Assembly (NCBI GenBank): GCA_910585625.1
Contig: CAJUFQ010000013.1
Span: forward strand, 26,247 to 90,246
Direction: 5' to 3'
Source: an uncultured Lachnospiraceae bacterium
GTDB taxonomy: Bacteria > Bacillota > Clostridia > Lachnospirales > Lachnospiraceae
Length of the DNA: 64,000 nt
Shown here in pieces: positions 46,570 to 55,178 of this stretch. A program made the position numbers and the translations under genes. The first letter of the stretch is position 1. Every line of letters begins with the position of its first letter. The notes under the pieces are model-generated. The model worked only from the letters and a program-made list of their open reading frames with translations, was not told where the DNA came from and searched no databases.

Positions 46570-46618
46570 TTGGCAACTACATCGAGGCTCGATATACTAT
46601 ACATAGAGGCTCGATATA
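46570..46618 (+). promoter_or_regulatory. padR promoter with tandem palindromic operators
   Basis: TTGGCA (46570-46575) and TATACT (46593-46598) are 17 bases apart. GAGGCTCGATATA occurs at 46584-46596 and 46606-46618, 22 bases apart. The first copy forms a palindrome ATCGAG-g-CTCGAT (46581-46593) inside the promoter spacer and the second covers the start site. This fits autorepression by the PadR protein encoded just downstream. Confidence 0.75.
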
Positions 46619-46643
46619 TTGAAGCGGAATAGTGAGGATGCCT

Positions 46644-46967
46644 ATGAATAGTAAAATAAAAAGAATTTATGTACCTATGACAGAAAGCGGCTTTTACATT
46701 TTATTCTGTCTCCAACAACCTCAGCATGGCTACGGAATTAGTCAGCAGGTCAGGCAAATGACGGGCGGAGAGTTAATCATTAGCGCCGGAACAATGTACG
46801 GAACGCTTTCTAAAATGGAAAAAGATGGCTTAATTGTTTTTGAGAGAGAGGATGAAAAAAGAAAACTTTATCAAATTACCGAACTCGGAAAAGAAATCTT
46901 ACATCTTGAGATTAAACGTATAGAGCGATTGTATAAGAACAGCAAAGGAGAAGAAATACATGAATAA
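46644..46967 (+). CDS. PadR family transcriptional regulator
   Basis: A 107-residue protein with the PadR winged helix: YILFCLQQPQHGYGISQQVRQMTGGELIISAGTMYGTLSKMEKDGLI and KRKLYQITELGKEIL. GTG at 46632 and ATG at 46638 are also in frame, but GTGAGG lies six bases before the ATG at 46644. It overlaps the DUF2812 gene by eight bases; PadR-DUF2812 pairs are common in Firmicutes and often respond to membrane stress or drugs. Confidence 0.9.
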   Translation: MNSKIKRIYVPMTESGFYILFCLQQPQHGYGISQQVRQMTGGELIISAGTMYGTLSKMEKDGLIVFEREDEKRKLYQITELGKEILHLEIKRIERLYKNSKGEEIHE

Positions 46968-47511
46968 CAAAAAAACTGTAATACGCTTTTTTACTATTGT
47001 AGATTATGAAGAGGAAGAAATTTGGTTGCATAATCAGCATATGAATGGCTGGAGACTGGTAAAAATGATTCCCCCTTGTTTCTTTATTTTCGAAAAGTGT
47101 ACGCCAGCGGAAGTAGCATACCGACTGGATTATAAAAACAATTCGGAAACCAGTGACTATTTCCAAATTTTTAGAGATTACGGTTGGGAATTTATTGGTC
47201 GTTGTGTTGGATGGCTGTATTTTCGTAAACCGTCAACAGAGATGGATTCCGAGCGTGATGGCGAAATATTTTCCGATAATGAATCAAGAATAGATATGAT
47301 CGACCATGTGGTAAAAACTCGTTTTCTTCCAATTTTAATAATCTTTCTATGCTGCGTTCTTCCGAATTTTATAAGAAGCATGGAAACCAATGACCCATTT
47401 ACAACCGTGTTCACCGTGTTCTTTGCAATCCTGACCCTGCTATATATTTATCTGATTGTTTATTGTGGTTTGAAATTGCGAAAGTTAAGGAAAAAATATA
47501 GAAATGATTAA
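46960..47511 (+). CDS. DUF2812 membrane protein
   Basis: The 183-residue protein starts with the DUF2812 domain (RFFTIVDYEEEEIWLHNQHMNGWRLVKM, YRLDYKNN, FQIFRDYGWEFIGRCVGWLYFRKP) and ends with two membrane helices (FLPILIIFLCCVLPNFI, FTTVFTVFFAILTLLYIYLIVY). It is translationally coupled to padR (overlap 46960-46967, AAAGGAG upstream). Function unknown. Confidence 0.88.
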   Translation: MNNKKTVIRFFTIVDYEEEEIWLHNQHMNGWRLVKMIPPCFFIFEKCTPAEVAYRLDYKNNSETSDYFQIFRDYGWEFIGRCVGWLYFRKPSTEMDSERDGEIFSDNESRIDMIDHVVKTRFLPILIIFLCCVLPNFIRSMETNDPFTTVFTVFFAILTLLYIYLIVYCGLKLRKLRKKYRND

Positions 47512-47585
47512 ATACATGTTTATAATTTGGGTATCAAAATAAAACTGGTGAAATTATTAAAGTTACTCTGAAAACATAAGATATG

Positions 47586-47622
47586 AAGTCTCCTACAAGA
47601 TTTTTCGTCTCACAGGAGACTT
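47586..47622 (+). terminator. Terminator after the padR-DUF2812 pair
   Basis: AAGTCTCCT and AGGAGACTT form a 9-bp stem around a 19-base T-rich loop, followed by TCTTAATATTCTT. The long loop makes it a weak call. Confidence 0.5.
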
Positions 47623-47686
47623 TCTTAATATTCTTACTATATGTAAGACCGCAAGGCAGGTTGCCCTGCGGTGTCGTTTTCTGTGC

Positions 47687-48070
47687 CTATCGGCTGTCTC
47701 TGTCAAAGGATTCCTTTCTGTGCGGCTGCTGTCTGCCCTGCTCCTGCAACTGTCTGAGCCTGTTTCTGACGCTTTCCCTTTCGGGCAGTTTTGGCGGTCT
47801 TCTCTTTTCCTTAATCTGTCGCTCCCACTCGGCAAGGCTGCGGTTATATTGTTCAACAACGGCTTCGGCTTCTCGGTAGGTCGCCATAAACGCCTGCACA
47901 TCTGGATAACCGTCCTCTTTCAGTATGTCGGGCAGTTTACCCAGTCTTTCGGAGACTTCCTTTTCCGTCTGCTGTATCTGCTCGGTAAAGGATTTTCGCT
48001 CCTTTCCCTTGAAAGTCCCTGTTGTTTCGGCAAGCTGTGTTTTCAGCTTCGGCAACACGCTATCCTATAG
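47687..48070 (-). pseudogene. Relaxase (MobA/MobL-type) C-terminal fragment, copy 1
   Basis: The 123-residue frame (LPKLKTQLAETTGTFKGKERKSF to SFDRDSR) matches the C-terminal coiled-coil tail of a relaxase from a Firmicutes integrative element. It is nearly the same as the fragment at 53305, with a few residue changes. Upstream homology stops at about 48070, where an IS256 transposase sequence begins in the opposite direction. The nicking domain is missing. Confidence 0.78.
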
Positions 48071-49042
48071 GTTGCGGGTTTCAAGGACATCCTGCAGGAA
48101 CTCATGGAGGCAGAACTTGATGCCACCCTTGGCTATGAGAAAAACTGTAAGGGTGATCTACAGACAGATAACAAACGCAACGAGCATTCCCCCCAAAAAG
48201 CTAAAGAGCCAGTATGGGGAATTCCAGATTGATGTGCCAAAGGACCGAAACGGGGAATTTGAACCAAAACTGATTTCCAAATACCAACGGGACATATCCG
48301 GCATTGAGGACAAGGCAATCTCCCTCTATGCCCGCGGTATGAGCGCCAGGGACATCCACGACCAGCTGAACGGCCTGTATGGCATCGATCTGTCTGCGAA
48401 GATGGTCAGCAAGATCACAGATAAGATCCTCCCGCAGGTAAAAGAATGGCAGTCCCGTCCCCTGAACCCGGTATACCCGTTCGCCTTCATGGACTGCATC
48501 CATTACGAAGTCCGGGAAGAAGAGCGGCTCGTAAGCCGGGCGGCCTACGTGGTCCTGGGTGTTACGGCAGACGGTTACAAGGAAATGCTGAGTATTACTG
48601 TAGGGGCGAATGAGACAAGCAAGTTCTGGCTGGGAATGTTAAATGACCTGCATAACCGGGGTGTGAAAGATATCCTGTTCTTCTGTGTGGACGGCCTGCC
48701 TGGATTTAAGGAGGCCATACAGGCAGTACTCCCGGAAGCAGAGGTACAGGGTGTGTCATCCACATGCTCCGCAACTCCTTCAAATATGTGAGTTACAAAG
48801 ACCTGAAAAAGTCTGCCTCCGACTTTAAGTCAGTCTACAATGCCCCAAACGAAACGTCAGCCCTCTCAGAACTGGAAAACATAAAAGAAACATGGGGAAT
48901 AAAATACCCTTACGCGATCGGCAACTGGGAAAGCAACTGGGAAGATGTCAGTTCCTTCTTCCAGTTTCCGGATGACATCCGCCGGATCATGTATACAACG
49001 AATATCATAGAAAAGCTGAACCGCCAGCATCTGATAAACTAA
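48071..49042 (+). pseudogene. IS256-family (mutator) transposase remnant
   Basis: The plus strand encodes pieces of an IS256 transposase: GFKDILQELMEAELDATLGYEKN, then FQIDVPKDRNGEFEPKLISKYQRDISGIEDKAISLYARGMSARDI, then FMDCIHYEVREE (catalytic Asp), FFCVDGLPGFKEAI (catalytic Asp), and MLRNSFKYVSYKDLK to TTNIIEKLNRQ (Glu). Frameshifts near 48185 and 48750 break it. The N-terminus before the FKD segment and the C-terminus after NRQ are missing, so both ends are truncated and the element is dead. Confidence 0.9.
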
Positions 49043-49159
49043 GCGGCAATTTTTGTTTCACTTATATATCGGGCTAACCGTCTATCGGTAGCACCCTTTC
49101 TATAATCAGATTAACACCTATACTATGGATAGTCAAAGAATTTTCTCTGATACATAACA

Positions 49160-49618
49160 TTACTTTACAACTGTATACCAACTGCTATCAAACTTTACTG
49201 TCTTCAATAGAATTTCCTTATCAATTAATTCCGGCTTTTTCACCTTAATATGTAGTTTTTCCATCGGTATTTCTTCTATTATCACTGTTCTTACAAACTT
49301 AAATATCTGCCTTACCGCTGATACACGCTCATTCCAAATATCCAAAACCATTTTCCCGATAACATTTGGATTTTCACTGGTAATTCTATCTACGCCAAAA
49401 CTAAACGTAGGTGAATTTCTTCCGCTTACCAATCGGACAACTTTTTGCTTAGAAATGTCTTTAGAACCTGCGAAGACTGTTTTTGCACCCCAACAACAAT
49501 TGTCCAAAACAACATCATCTAACCCTACATTAGAAGGTTTCCAATCAGCCCCCACACACCTATTCAAATCAAAAGGTGCCACTGCCTTATTAACAGCCCT
49601 CAATCTTGGCCCGTTCAT
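49160..49618 (-). CDS. Uncharacterised 152-residue protein next to the DNA methyltransferase
   Basis: This protein (MNGPRLRAVNKAVAPFDLNRC to DSSWYTVVK) begins 61 bases after the stop of the cytosine methyltransferase on the same strand. I do not recognise a family. The stretch NVGLDDVVLDNCCWGAKTVF has a loose resemblance to a PD-(D/E)XK nuclease core (acidic residues then an xxK), and KVVRLVSGRNSPTFSFG looks like a folded beta region. The position suggests a restriction endonuclease or a second protein of a restriction-modification unit, but no nuclease motif is certain. Its short length also allows a truncated gene. Confidence 0.5.
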   Translation of the reverse strand: MNGPRLRAVNKAVAPFDLNRCVGADWKPSNVGLDDVVLDNCCWGAKTVFAGSKDISKQKVVRLVSGRNSPTFSFGVDRITSENPNVIGKMVLDIWNERVSAVRQIFKFVRTVIIEEIPMEKLHIKVKKPELIDKEILLKTVKFDSSWYTVVK

Positions 49619-49679
49619 GTGCTATACCTCCAAACACACAGTTTTTACAGTATAGCACACTTTTCTCCAAAATACATCA

Positions 49680-50816
49680 TTAAAAAACCAACGGTATAAA
49701 TTTTTCAATCACTTTAGCCACCATACTAACCGGAATTGCATTTCCCACCTGTTTCCTAGTCTGAGCATCCGACACCGCAATTTTAAATTCATCAGGAAAA
49801 CCCTGCAACCGTAACATTTCTCTCGGCGTTAATCTCCGTTCTCCATCAACAAGCAAATAGTTATAGCTTGCCCCTGCCCTTAATGCACAGCTATATGGAT
49901 AAGATGATATATTTCCTGATTTATTCTCGTGCCAAATAGCCGGCGTTGTTTCTGCTGTATGCATTTCCTTACGCTTTCTTACTATTTCCTCTGATGCATA
50001 ATGCTTCTTGTCTACTTCATCTTCCAATATATCTTTCAAAGTCTTTACATTCTTAATATCAAACTTCCAATCCATATCAAATGGTTTCTTTGCACCAACT
50101 ATGATAATTCTCTCACGTTTCTGCGGCAACCCAAAATCAAGGGCATTTAAAACTTTATAATCCACAAAATATCCTAATTCTTCCCTTAAAACATGAATAA
50201 TCGTTTTAAAAGTTTTTCCTCCATCGTGGCTGACAAGATTTTTTACATTTTCCAAGACGAATGCATTTGGCTGTTTCTCCTTTATTATACGAGCAATGTC
50301 AAAAAAAAGCGTTCCCTTAGTATTATCTGCAAATCCTTTCTGCAAGCCGCATATAGAAAATGCCTGGCATGGAAATCCCGCAAAAAGCAAATCAAAATCA
50401 GGAATATCTTTTTCATCAACTTTAGTAATATCTCCCACAGGCTTTTCGTTAAAATTCGCCTCATAACTCTCTGCAGCAAACTTATCTATATCACTACTGA
50501 ACAGACATTGTCCATTTATTTCTAACTGCTCAAATGCTTGTTGTGAAGCATAACGAAAACCACCTATGCCACAAAATAAATCAATAAATTTTATAATTGA
50601 GGGCAATTTTTTCTTTTCAACTGACGGTATTGTGAAAAACAGCCGTTCAACATTTACGGATAATTCCTCAGACAACCGAACCACCACGTCTATTGATGGG
50701 GTAGTTTTGTTTCTCTCTATCATAGATAAATATTTCCTGCTTATACCTGCCAAAGCGGCCAATTGTTCTTGTGTAATATTTCTTGCTTTCCTATATTCCT
50801 TAACCATATTTATCAT
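49680..50816 (-). CDS. DNA cytosine-5 methyltransferase with N-terminal XRE helix-turn-helix
   Basis: From the ATG at 50816 (378 residues) an XRE HTH comes first (YRKARNITQEQLAALAGISRKYLSMIERNKTTPSIDVVVRL, residues 5-60). Then come all main C5-methyltransferase motifs: FIDLFCGIGGFR (I), DLLFAGFPCQAFS with the catalytic Cys (IV), FVLENVKNL (VI), GLPQKRERIIIVG (VIII), RRLTPREMLRLQGFPDEF (IX), VGNAIPV (X). Such HTH-MTase fusions (M.EcoRII, M.SsoII and M.ScrFI type) methylate DNA and repress their own promoter. The recognition region between motifs VIII and IX is short, so specificity cannot be read. ATG at 50852 lies only seven bases from the likely start site and has no Shine-Dalgarno. Confidence 0.93.
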   Translation of the reverse strand: MINMVKEYRKARNITQEQLAALAGISRKYLSMIERNKTTPSIDVVVRLSEELSVNVERLFFTIPSVEKKKLPSIIKFIDLFCGIGGFRYASQQAFEQLEINGQCLFSSDIDKFAAESYEANFNEKPVGDITKVDEKDIPDFDLLFAGFPCQAFSICGLQKGFADNTKGTLFFDIARIIKEKQPNAFVLENVKNLVSHDGGKTFKTIIHVLREELGYFVDYKVLNALDFGLPQKRERIIIVGAKKPFDMDWKFDIKNVKTLKDILEDEVDKKHYASEEIVRKRKEMHTAETTPAIWHENKSGNISSYPYSCALRAGASYNYLLVDGERRLTPREMLRLQGFPDEFKIAVSDAQTRKQVGNAIPVSMVAKVIEKFIPLVF

Positions 50817-50865
50817 AGCATTTTCCCCTGAAATGTGAACTTTATTTCTCATTTCATTATATATA

Positions 50866-50896
50866 GCCTATCCTTATATGTCTATACTTATCTAAA
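50866..50896 (-). promoter_or_regulatory. Promoter of the HTH-methyltransferase gene with a possible autoregulatory site
   Basis: Minus-strand TAGACA (50889-50894) and TATAAT (50866-50871) have a 17-base spacer. TATAG (50872-50876) and CTATA (50892-50896) form inverted arms covering the spacer and -35, where the protein's HTH could bind. Confidence 0.6.
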
Positions 50897-51573
50897 AAAT
50901 TTATTTTATGTTCGAATGCGCCATATAAATAGGGCATGACCACTGTCACACCCTTTTGAACTGGCTTGCAAAACCCTATATCCCGATTTCTCGGAAAGCT
51001 CCATAAAATCCAGCTTTTTACTGATTACTCAATAATCGTAGCCACACGACCAGAACTACTGTACGTCCACCCTCACGGTATTTGAATAGCGTTTTTTGTG
51101 GTATTTTCTATGCTTTTTATTACGGAAAACAGCATAAAATCGTTGTTTTGGTGCAGTGTATTTTTATTTGCATGATTTCTTGGCACCGTTTTGGCGCCAA
51201 AATGATTTTCTCATTATCTACTCGTATTACATGTTGCCAGCACCTTGTATAAATAACATTAACAAGGAAAATATCAATTCGTTGTCCTCCACCACTCTAA
51301 TCAACAAACCGGAATTTGAAATATACGGTTTTATGAACGATTATTGCTCGCCGTAGATTATCAATAAAATCCTCCAAAAGCCTTGAAAACAAAGGATTTA
51401 TCACCGTCTGATCCTCTTATCCCTTTACACGGTTTCACACAAGTTTACTCTTGCTCTGATTGCTTATAAGGGCAAAAGCAAGGGCAGAAAAATCTTATAA
51501 CAAGATATAACAAAGTGTGGCAATCGGAAAACCGTGACATATGCGCGAATATATTATACTGGAGGATTTCAAA
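50897..51573. other. Gene-free remnant region between the methyltransferase promoter and tnpV
   Basis: About 680 bases with no credible gene. It holds a 14-base palindrome TTTTGGCGCCAAAA (51189-51202) and, at 51451-51488, TTGCTCTGATT plus AGCAAGGGCAGA, a degenerate relative of the integrase terminator at 54079. The text AACAAACCGGAATTTGAA (51305) also recurs at 54187 as AAATAAACCGGAATTTAT. These look like leftovers of an older mobile-element insertion. Confidence 0.5.
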
Positions 51574-51955
51574 ATGGACAAGTACATTTATGATGAAAAT
51601 AACGGGCTTTGGTACGAACTGCAAGGCGAATACTATTTGCCTTGTCTTGTCTTACCTTACCACCCGAAGAAGAAAAGCCTATCGGGATATAGGGGCAGCG
51701 GCATTTGCGCTGTTTGAAAGAGTATCACAGGGTCACATACACTAATCTGCTCACGAGCGAAGTCTCAACGCTTACCTTACCGACATAGATGAGCAAGCAA
51801 AGAATATGTTCTTTCGATTGGTAAAGGAATACGCCGACAGACAAGGTGTAACAGAGCCGTTGAAAGCCGATAAGCCGCTTAAATGGGCGCAGAAAATGAA
51901 CAATATCTGTAGCGCTGCAGCGGAAATTGTTAATACTGAACTAATTTACGCATAA
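51574..51955 (+). pseudogene. tnpV: Frameshifted transposon protein TnpV
   Basis: It starts MDKYIYDENNGLWYELQGEYYLPCL with GGAGG upstream and ends, in another frame, AYLTDIDEQAKNMFFRLVKEYADRQGVTEPLKADKPLKWAQKMN to AEIVNTELIYA. Together these match the small TnpV protein found in Firmicutes conjugative transposons. Frameshifts near 51655 and between about 51700 and 51775 break the gene. Function in transposition is unknown. Confidence 0.85.
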
Positions 51956-51974
51956 GGCAAACTGTAACACTGAA

Positions 51975-52007
51975 TTAGGGACAAGGGCGTAAACGCCTTG
52001 CCCCTAA
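51975..52007 (+). terminator. Terminator after tnpV
   Basis: TTAGGGACAAGGGCGT pairs with ACGCCTTGCCCCTAA with small bulges, followed by TATTAACTTATAG. It lies 20 bases after the tnpV stop. Confidence 0.7.
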
Positions 52008-52132
52008 TATTAACTTATAGTTAAAAAAATTATTTCTCAGTTAACAACTGCTCAATTGTTTTTTGGGAAATACACAAGTATAATAAAGTCAACAAAAGCT
52101 TTTGTGCCATTCTCAATAAGGAGGCTTCTATT

Positions 52133-53200
52133 ATGCCTATGAACTTAGTTATACAAGAAAGAAGAAAAGAATTAGGACTCACGCAGGAACAAGTTGCAGA
52201 ATATCTCAATGTGTCTATTCCGGCAGTCAGTAAATGGGAAAAAGGAACAACCAGTCCAGATATTTCGCTTTTGGCTCCGTTAGCCCGATTGTTAAAAATT
52301 GACTTAAACACTCTTTTTTGTTTTCACGAAGATATAACACAACCAGAAATTGGTTTGCTCTGCAAGGAGGTCGGAAAGATTGTTGGAGATAAAGGACTCG
52401 AAGAAGGGTTTACAGCAGTAGGGCAAAAGCTCCACGAGTATCCTCACAATGAGAGGCTCATGCATGGTCTTACATTCCAACTGGATGGACTTCTTTCCAT
52501 GTCCGGCTTGACTGCAGATGAAATACGCCCCTATGAGGAGCAGATCCTTGAATGGTATCATCGACTTGCTGGGAGTACAGACGTAAACATAAGCAACAGC
52601 GCAAATTTTATGTTAGCAAGCAGATATCTTCGCAGTGGAGAGTATGAAAAAGCCCAGGAAATATTAGACTTAATGCCTGACAAAAACGATATTGTCGGCA
52701 GCATGGCTGATAAGTTTTGGTTACAAGTTGAAATTGATAAACATCAAGGCAAATCAGAGAAAGCGGCAGAGGATTTGCAGAGAGAATTACAGTTGGCTCT
52801 CAACAAGGTTCAGCTGCTGCTGTACAAAATGATGAGTATTGAGTTAGAGTGCGGCGAATTTCTCACTGCACAAAAGATAGCAGATAGATCAGCACAGATG
52901 GTCACACTTTTTGAAATGTGGAAGTATAGCGCATTCACTGCACCATTGGAAATCGCCTTTGCGGAAAAGGATGCCGATAAATGTATTTCTATTTTGAGAG
53001 AAATGCTTGCGGCAATGCGCGAACCATGGAATATGGATAAAACCTTATTATTTAATCGCATACCTGCACAAGCGACTCAACCAGAGCAAATGATTCCTGT
53101 AATCCTTTCTGCAATGGAAAAAGAACCTCTGTTGCAAAACTCCTCAGAGTTTCAAGAACTAATCACAGAGTATGAGCGATTCAAAGATAGAAAATACTGA
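52133..53200 (+). CDS. XRE family transcriptional regulator with helical repeat C-terminus
   Basis: The 355-residue protein has an N-terminal XRE helix-turn-helix (IQERRKELGLTQEQVAEYLNVSIPAVSKWEKGTTSPDISLL) followed by about 280 residues of helical, TPR-like repeats (YLRSGEYEKAQEILDLMP, KSEKAAEDLQRELQLAL). AAGGAGG is eight bases before the ATG. Such proteins in Firmicutes sense unknown signals, some quorum-type. No neighbouring partner gene is obvious; it sits between mobile-element fragments. Confidence 0.85.
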   Translation: MPMNLVIQERRKELGLTQEQVAEYLNVSIPAVSKWEKGTTSPDISLLAPLARLLKIDLNTLFCFHEDITQPEIGLLCKEVGKIVGDKGLEEGFTAVGQKLHEYPHNERLMHGLTFQLDGLLSMSGLTADEIRPYEEQILEWYHRLAGSTDVNISNSANFMLASRYLRSGEYEKAQEILDLMPDKNDIVGSMADKFWLQVEIDKHQGKSEKAAEDLQRELQLALNKVQLLLYKMMSIELECGEFLTAQKIADRSAQMVTLFEMWKYSAFTAPLEIAFAEKDADKCISILREMLAAMREPWNMDKTLLFNRIPAQATQPEQMIPVILSAMEKEPLLQNSSEFQELITEYERFKDRKY

Positions 53201-53267
53201 TAGGCGCAAAGGATTTGCAGATAACCGTCATTCAAAGGCAGGAACACTAATAAAACTATGTAAGCCT

Positions 53268-53292
53268 CCGATTATGGGTAACACCATAACGG
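53268..53292 (+). terminator. Terminator after the XRE regulator
   Basis: CCGATTATGG and CCATAACGG form a stem with a GTAACA loop and one bulge, followed by GGTTTTCTTT, 68 bases past the stop codon. Confidence 0.65.
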
Positions 53293-53304
53293 GGTTTTCT
53301 TTGC

Positions 53305-53830
53305 CTATCGGCTGTCTCTGTCAAAGGATTTCTTTCTGTGCGGCTGCTGTCTGCCATGCTCCTGCAACTGTTTAATCCTATTTCTGACACTCTCCCTTTC
53401 GGGCGGCTTCGGCGGTCTGTGCTTTTCCCTGACCTGTCGCTCCCACTCGGCAAGACTGCGGTTGTATGGTTCTACAACGACTTCTGATTCTCGATAGGTT
53501 GCCATAAACACCTGCACATCGGGATAACCGTCCTCTTTCAGAATGTCGGGTAGTTTATCCAGCCTTTCGGATATTTCCTGCTCCGTCTGCTGTATCTGCT
53601 CAGTAAGAGCCTTTCGCTCTTTGCCCTTGAAAATCCCTGTTGTTTCGGCAAGCTGTGTTTTCAGCTTCGGCAGCACGCTGTCTTGTAGATTGCGGATTGC
53701 CCTTGCCTCGTCCTGAACCCGTATCATCAAATCCCGCATTATGCGAAACTCTGCCATATCAATACTGAGCGTTGGCTTAGGCGGAATATTGGTGTTAGTA
53801 TAGACCAGACGGAGCGTATGAATCGCCGAG
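53305..53830 (-). pseudogene. Relaxase C-terminal fragment, copy 2
   Basis: This frame ends with LPKLKTQLAETTGIFKGKERKALTEQ to HRKKSFDRDSR, nearly the same as copy 1 at 47687, and reaches further upstream (IPPKPTLSIDMAEFRIMRDLMIRVQDEARAIRNLQD). The frame stays open to about 53830 without a start signal, so it is a 3' fragment of a relaxase gene. Beyond it an integrase fragment starts in the opposite direction. Confidence 0.78.
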
Positions 53831-53875
53831 TACGATAGGTATTATGTGCAGGACGGCAAGCAAAAAGGTTGAGGC

Positions 53876-54073
53876 TTGGAGGATTTCCATTTCCATATGC
53901 TCCGACACACTTTTACAAGCAATCTTCTCTCTAACGGGGCAGCACCCAAAGATGTGCAGGAGCTTCCCGGACACGCCGATGTAAGTACCACGATGAACAT
54001 TTACGCTCACGCTACAAGGGAGGCGAAACGTACTTCCGCAAGGCTGCTGGATAAGGTAGTCGGCGGGGAATAA
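53876..54073 (+). pseudogene. Tyrosine integrase C-terminal fragment
   Basis: The 65-residue frame has FHMLRHTFTSNLLSNGAAPKDVQELPGHADVSTTMNIYAHATREAKR: the HxxR box, the GH box and the catalytic Tyr in NIYAH of tyrosine site-specific recombinases. ELPGHAD departs from the usual ELLGH. The N-terminal arm-binding and core domains are missing, so it is a dead remnant of an integrative element. Confidence 0.87.
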
Positions 54074-54078
54074 AAATT

Positions 54079-54116
54079 TGCCCTTGTTTCGGCTCGTAAG
54101 GGCAAAAACAAGGGCA
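54079..54116 (+). terminator. Terminator after the integrase fragment
   Basis: TGCCCTTGTTT and AAACAAGGGCA form an 11-bp perfect stem just after the stop of the integrase fragment. A degenerate copy is at 51451-51488. Confidence 0.7.
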
Positions 54117-54198
54117 GATACATAAGGTTTAAGCGTTAAACAGGCGTAATGCCTTGAAAATATAGGGTTTTTAGAAGGTTTAACAAATAAACCGGAAT

Positions 54199-55149
54199 TT
54201 ATCGTTCCAATAGGAATGCATTGATGCTTTCACTTATCGCTTTGTACTCATAATCGTGAACATAATGCGGGCAGTCTAATTCTATCATTTTACCATTTGC
54301 AATATTTGCGATATATTCTCTTTGATAGCTTCGCCATATTTCTTTATCCCAACCTGTCCCATCGCCATTCGATACAAACAGAAGCATTGGAATTTGTGGT
54401 ATATTATCCGATTCAACTTTGCTTGCATTTTCCTTAATACTTTTTACTTCGTTAAGCATTGTAATTGTTGCTGTTCGATTATAGAATACTGCTCTATATA
54501 TCTCTTTTTCCTTGTTAGAGAGAGTGCCATTTATTATTGCGTCACTATCTGATACACCCGGCAGTAATCTCGTTATTCCAATGGCAGATGCAAACTGACT
54601 CAATTTAAGCATAGTCATATTGATACTATAATCTTGATACGACTTAGGAACTACCATATCAAGTCCTATGATTGCCAATACTTCTTCGGGATATTGTTGC
54701 GCCCAATATAATGCTTCAATCCCTGACATAGAATGCGGACAAAGGATATAGGGTGCTTCGATACCTACTGCCTTTAGAGCAGCCCTTGTGTCTGCTAATA
54801 TGGATTCAATTCCTCTTTTTTTGTCAACGACATCACTGAAACCATATCCGAATTTTTCTACAACTACAATTCGATATTTATTGCTTAATAGAGAGTAAAG
54901 AGATTTGAAATCCAATATGGGAGAACAAGTCCCCCCACCTGACATGAAAACAAGTGTTGTATCGCCAGTTCCCTCAACATAGATACTCATATTATTTCCG
55001 TCAACTTCAACCATCTGGCCTAACGGTAAACGCAATTCCTTTTCCATCTTTAAATGGATTTGATGATTGATGCATATGATAAGCAGCAGCATAAGCACTG
55101 CAACAATCACAACAAAAATTACTTTCACAACTCTTTTCTTCTTTCTCAT
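54199..55149 (-). CDS. Membrane-anchored alpha/beta hydrolase
   Basis: From the ATG at 55149 the 316-residue protein has an N-terminal membrane helix (VVKVIFVVIVAVLMLLLIICI) and an alpha/beta hydrolase fold: LVFMSGGGTCSPILDF (oxyanion loop), LCPHSMSGIEALYWAQQYPEEV (nucleophile Ser in HSMSG), LLFVSNGDGTGW (acid) and ELDCPHYVHDYEY (catalytic His). The open frame extends to 55218, but TGAGG lies seven bases before 55149. Peptidase or lipase-like activity is possible; the substrate is unknown. Confidence 0.85.
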   Translation of the reverse strand: MRKKKRVVKVIFVVIVAVLMLLLIICINHQIHLKMEKELRLPLGQMVEVDGNNMSIYVEGTGDTTLVFMSGGGTCSPILDFKSLYSLLSNKYRIVVVEKFGYGFSDVVDKKRGIESILADTRAALKAVGIEAPYILCPHSMSGIEALYWAQQYPEEVLAIIGLDMVVPKSYQDYSINMTMLKLSQFASAIGITRLLPGVSDSDAIINGTLSNKEKEIYRAVFYNRTATITMLNEVKSIKENASKVESDNIPQIPMLLFVSNGDGTGWDKEIWRSYQREYIANIANGKMIELDCPHYVHDYEYKAISESINAFLLER

Positions 55150-55178
55150 AGCGTTCCTCACATAAAAACTAAAATTTA

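Noticed and set aside
47593..47901. Alternative minus-strand frame within the relaxase fragment
   Set aside because: The frame ending in SFDRDSR at 47687 agrees with the second copy at 53305; the other is a shadow.
51156..51356. 66-codon plus-strand ORF in the remnant region
   Set aside because: No ribosome site, no family and surrounded by decayed element DNA.
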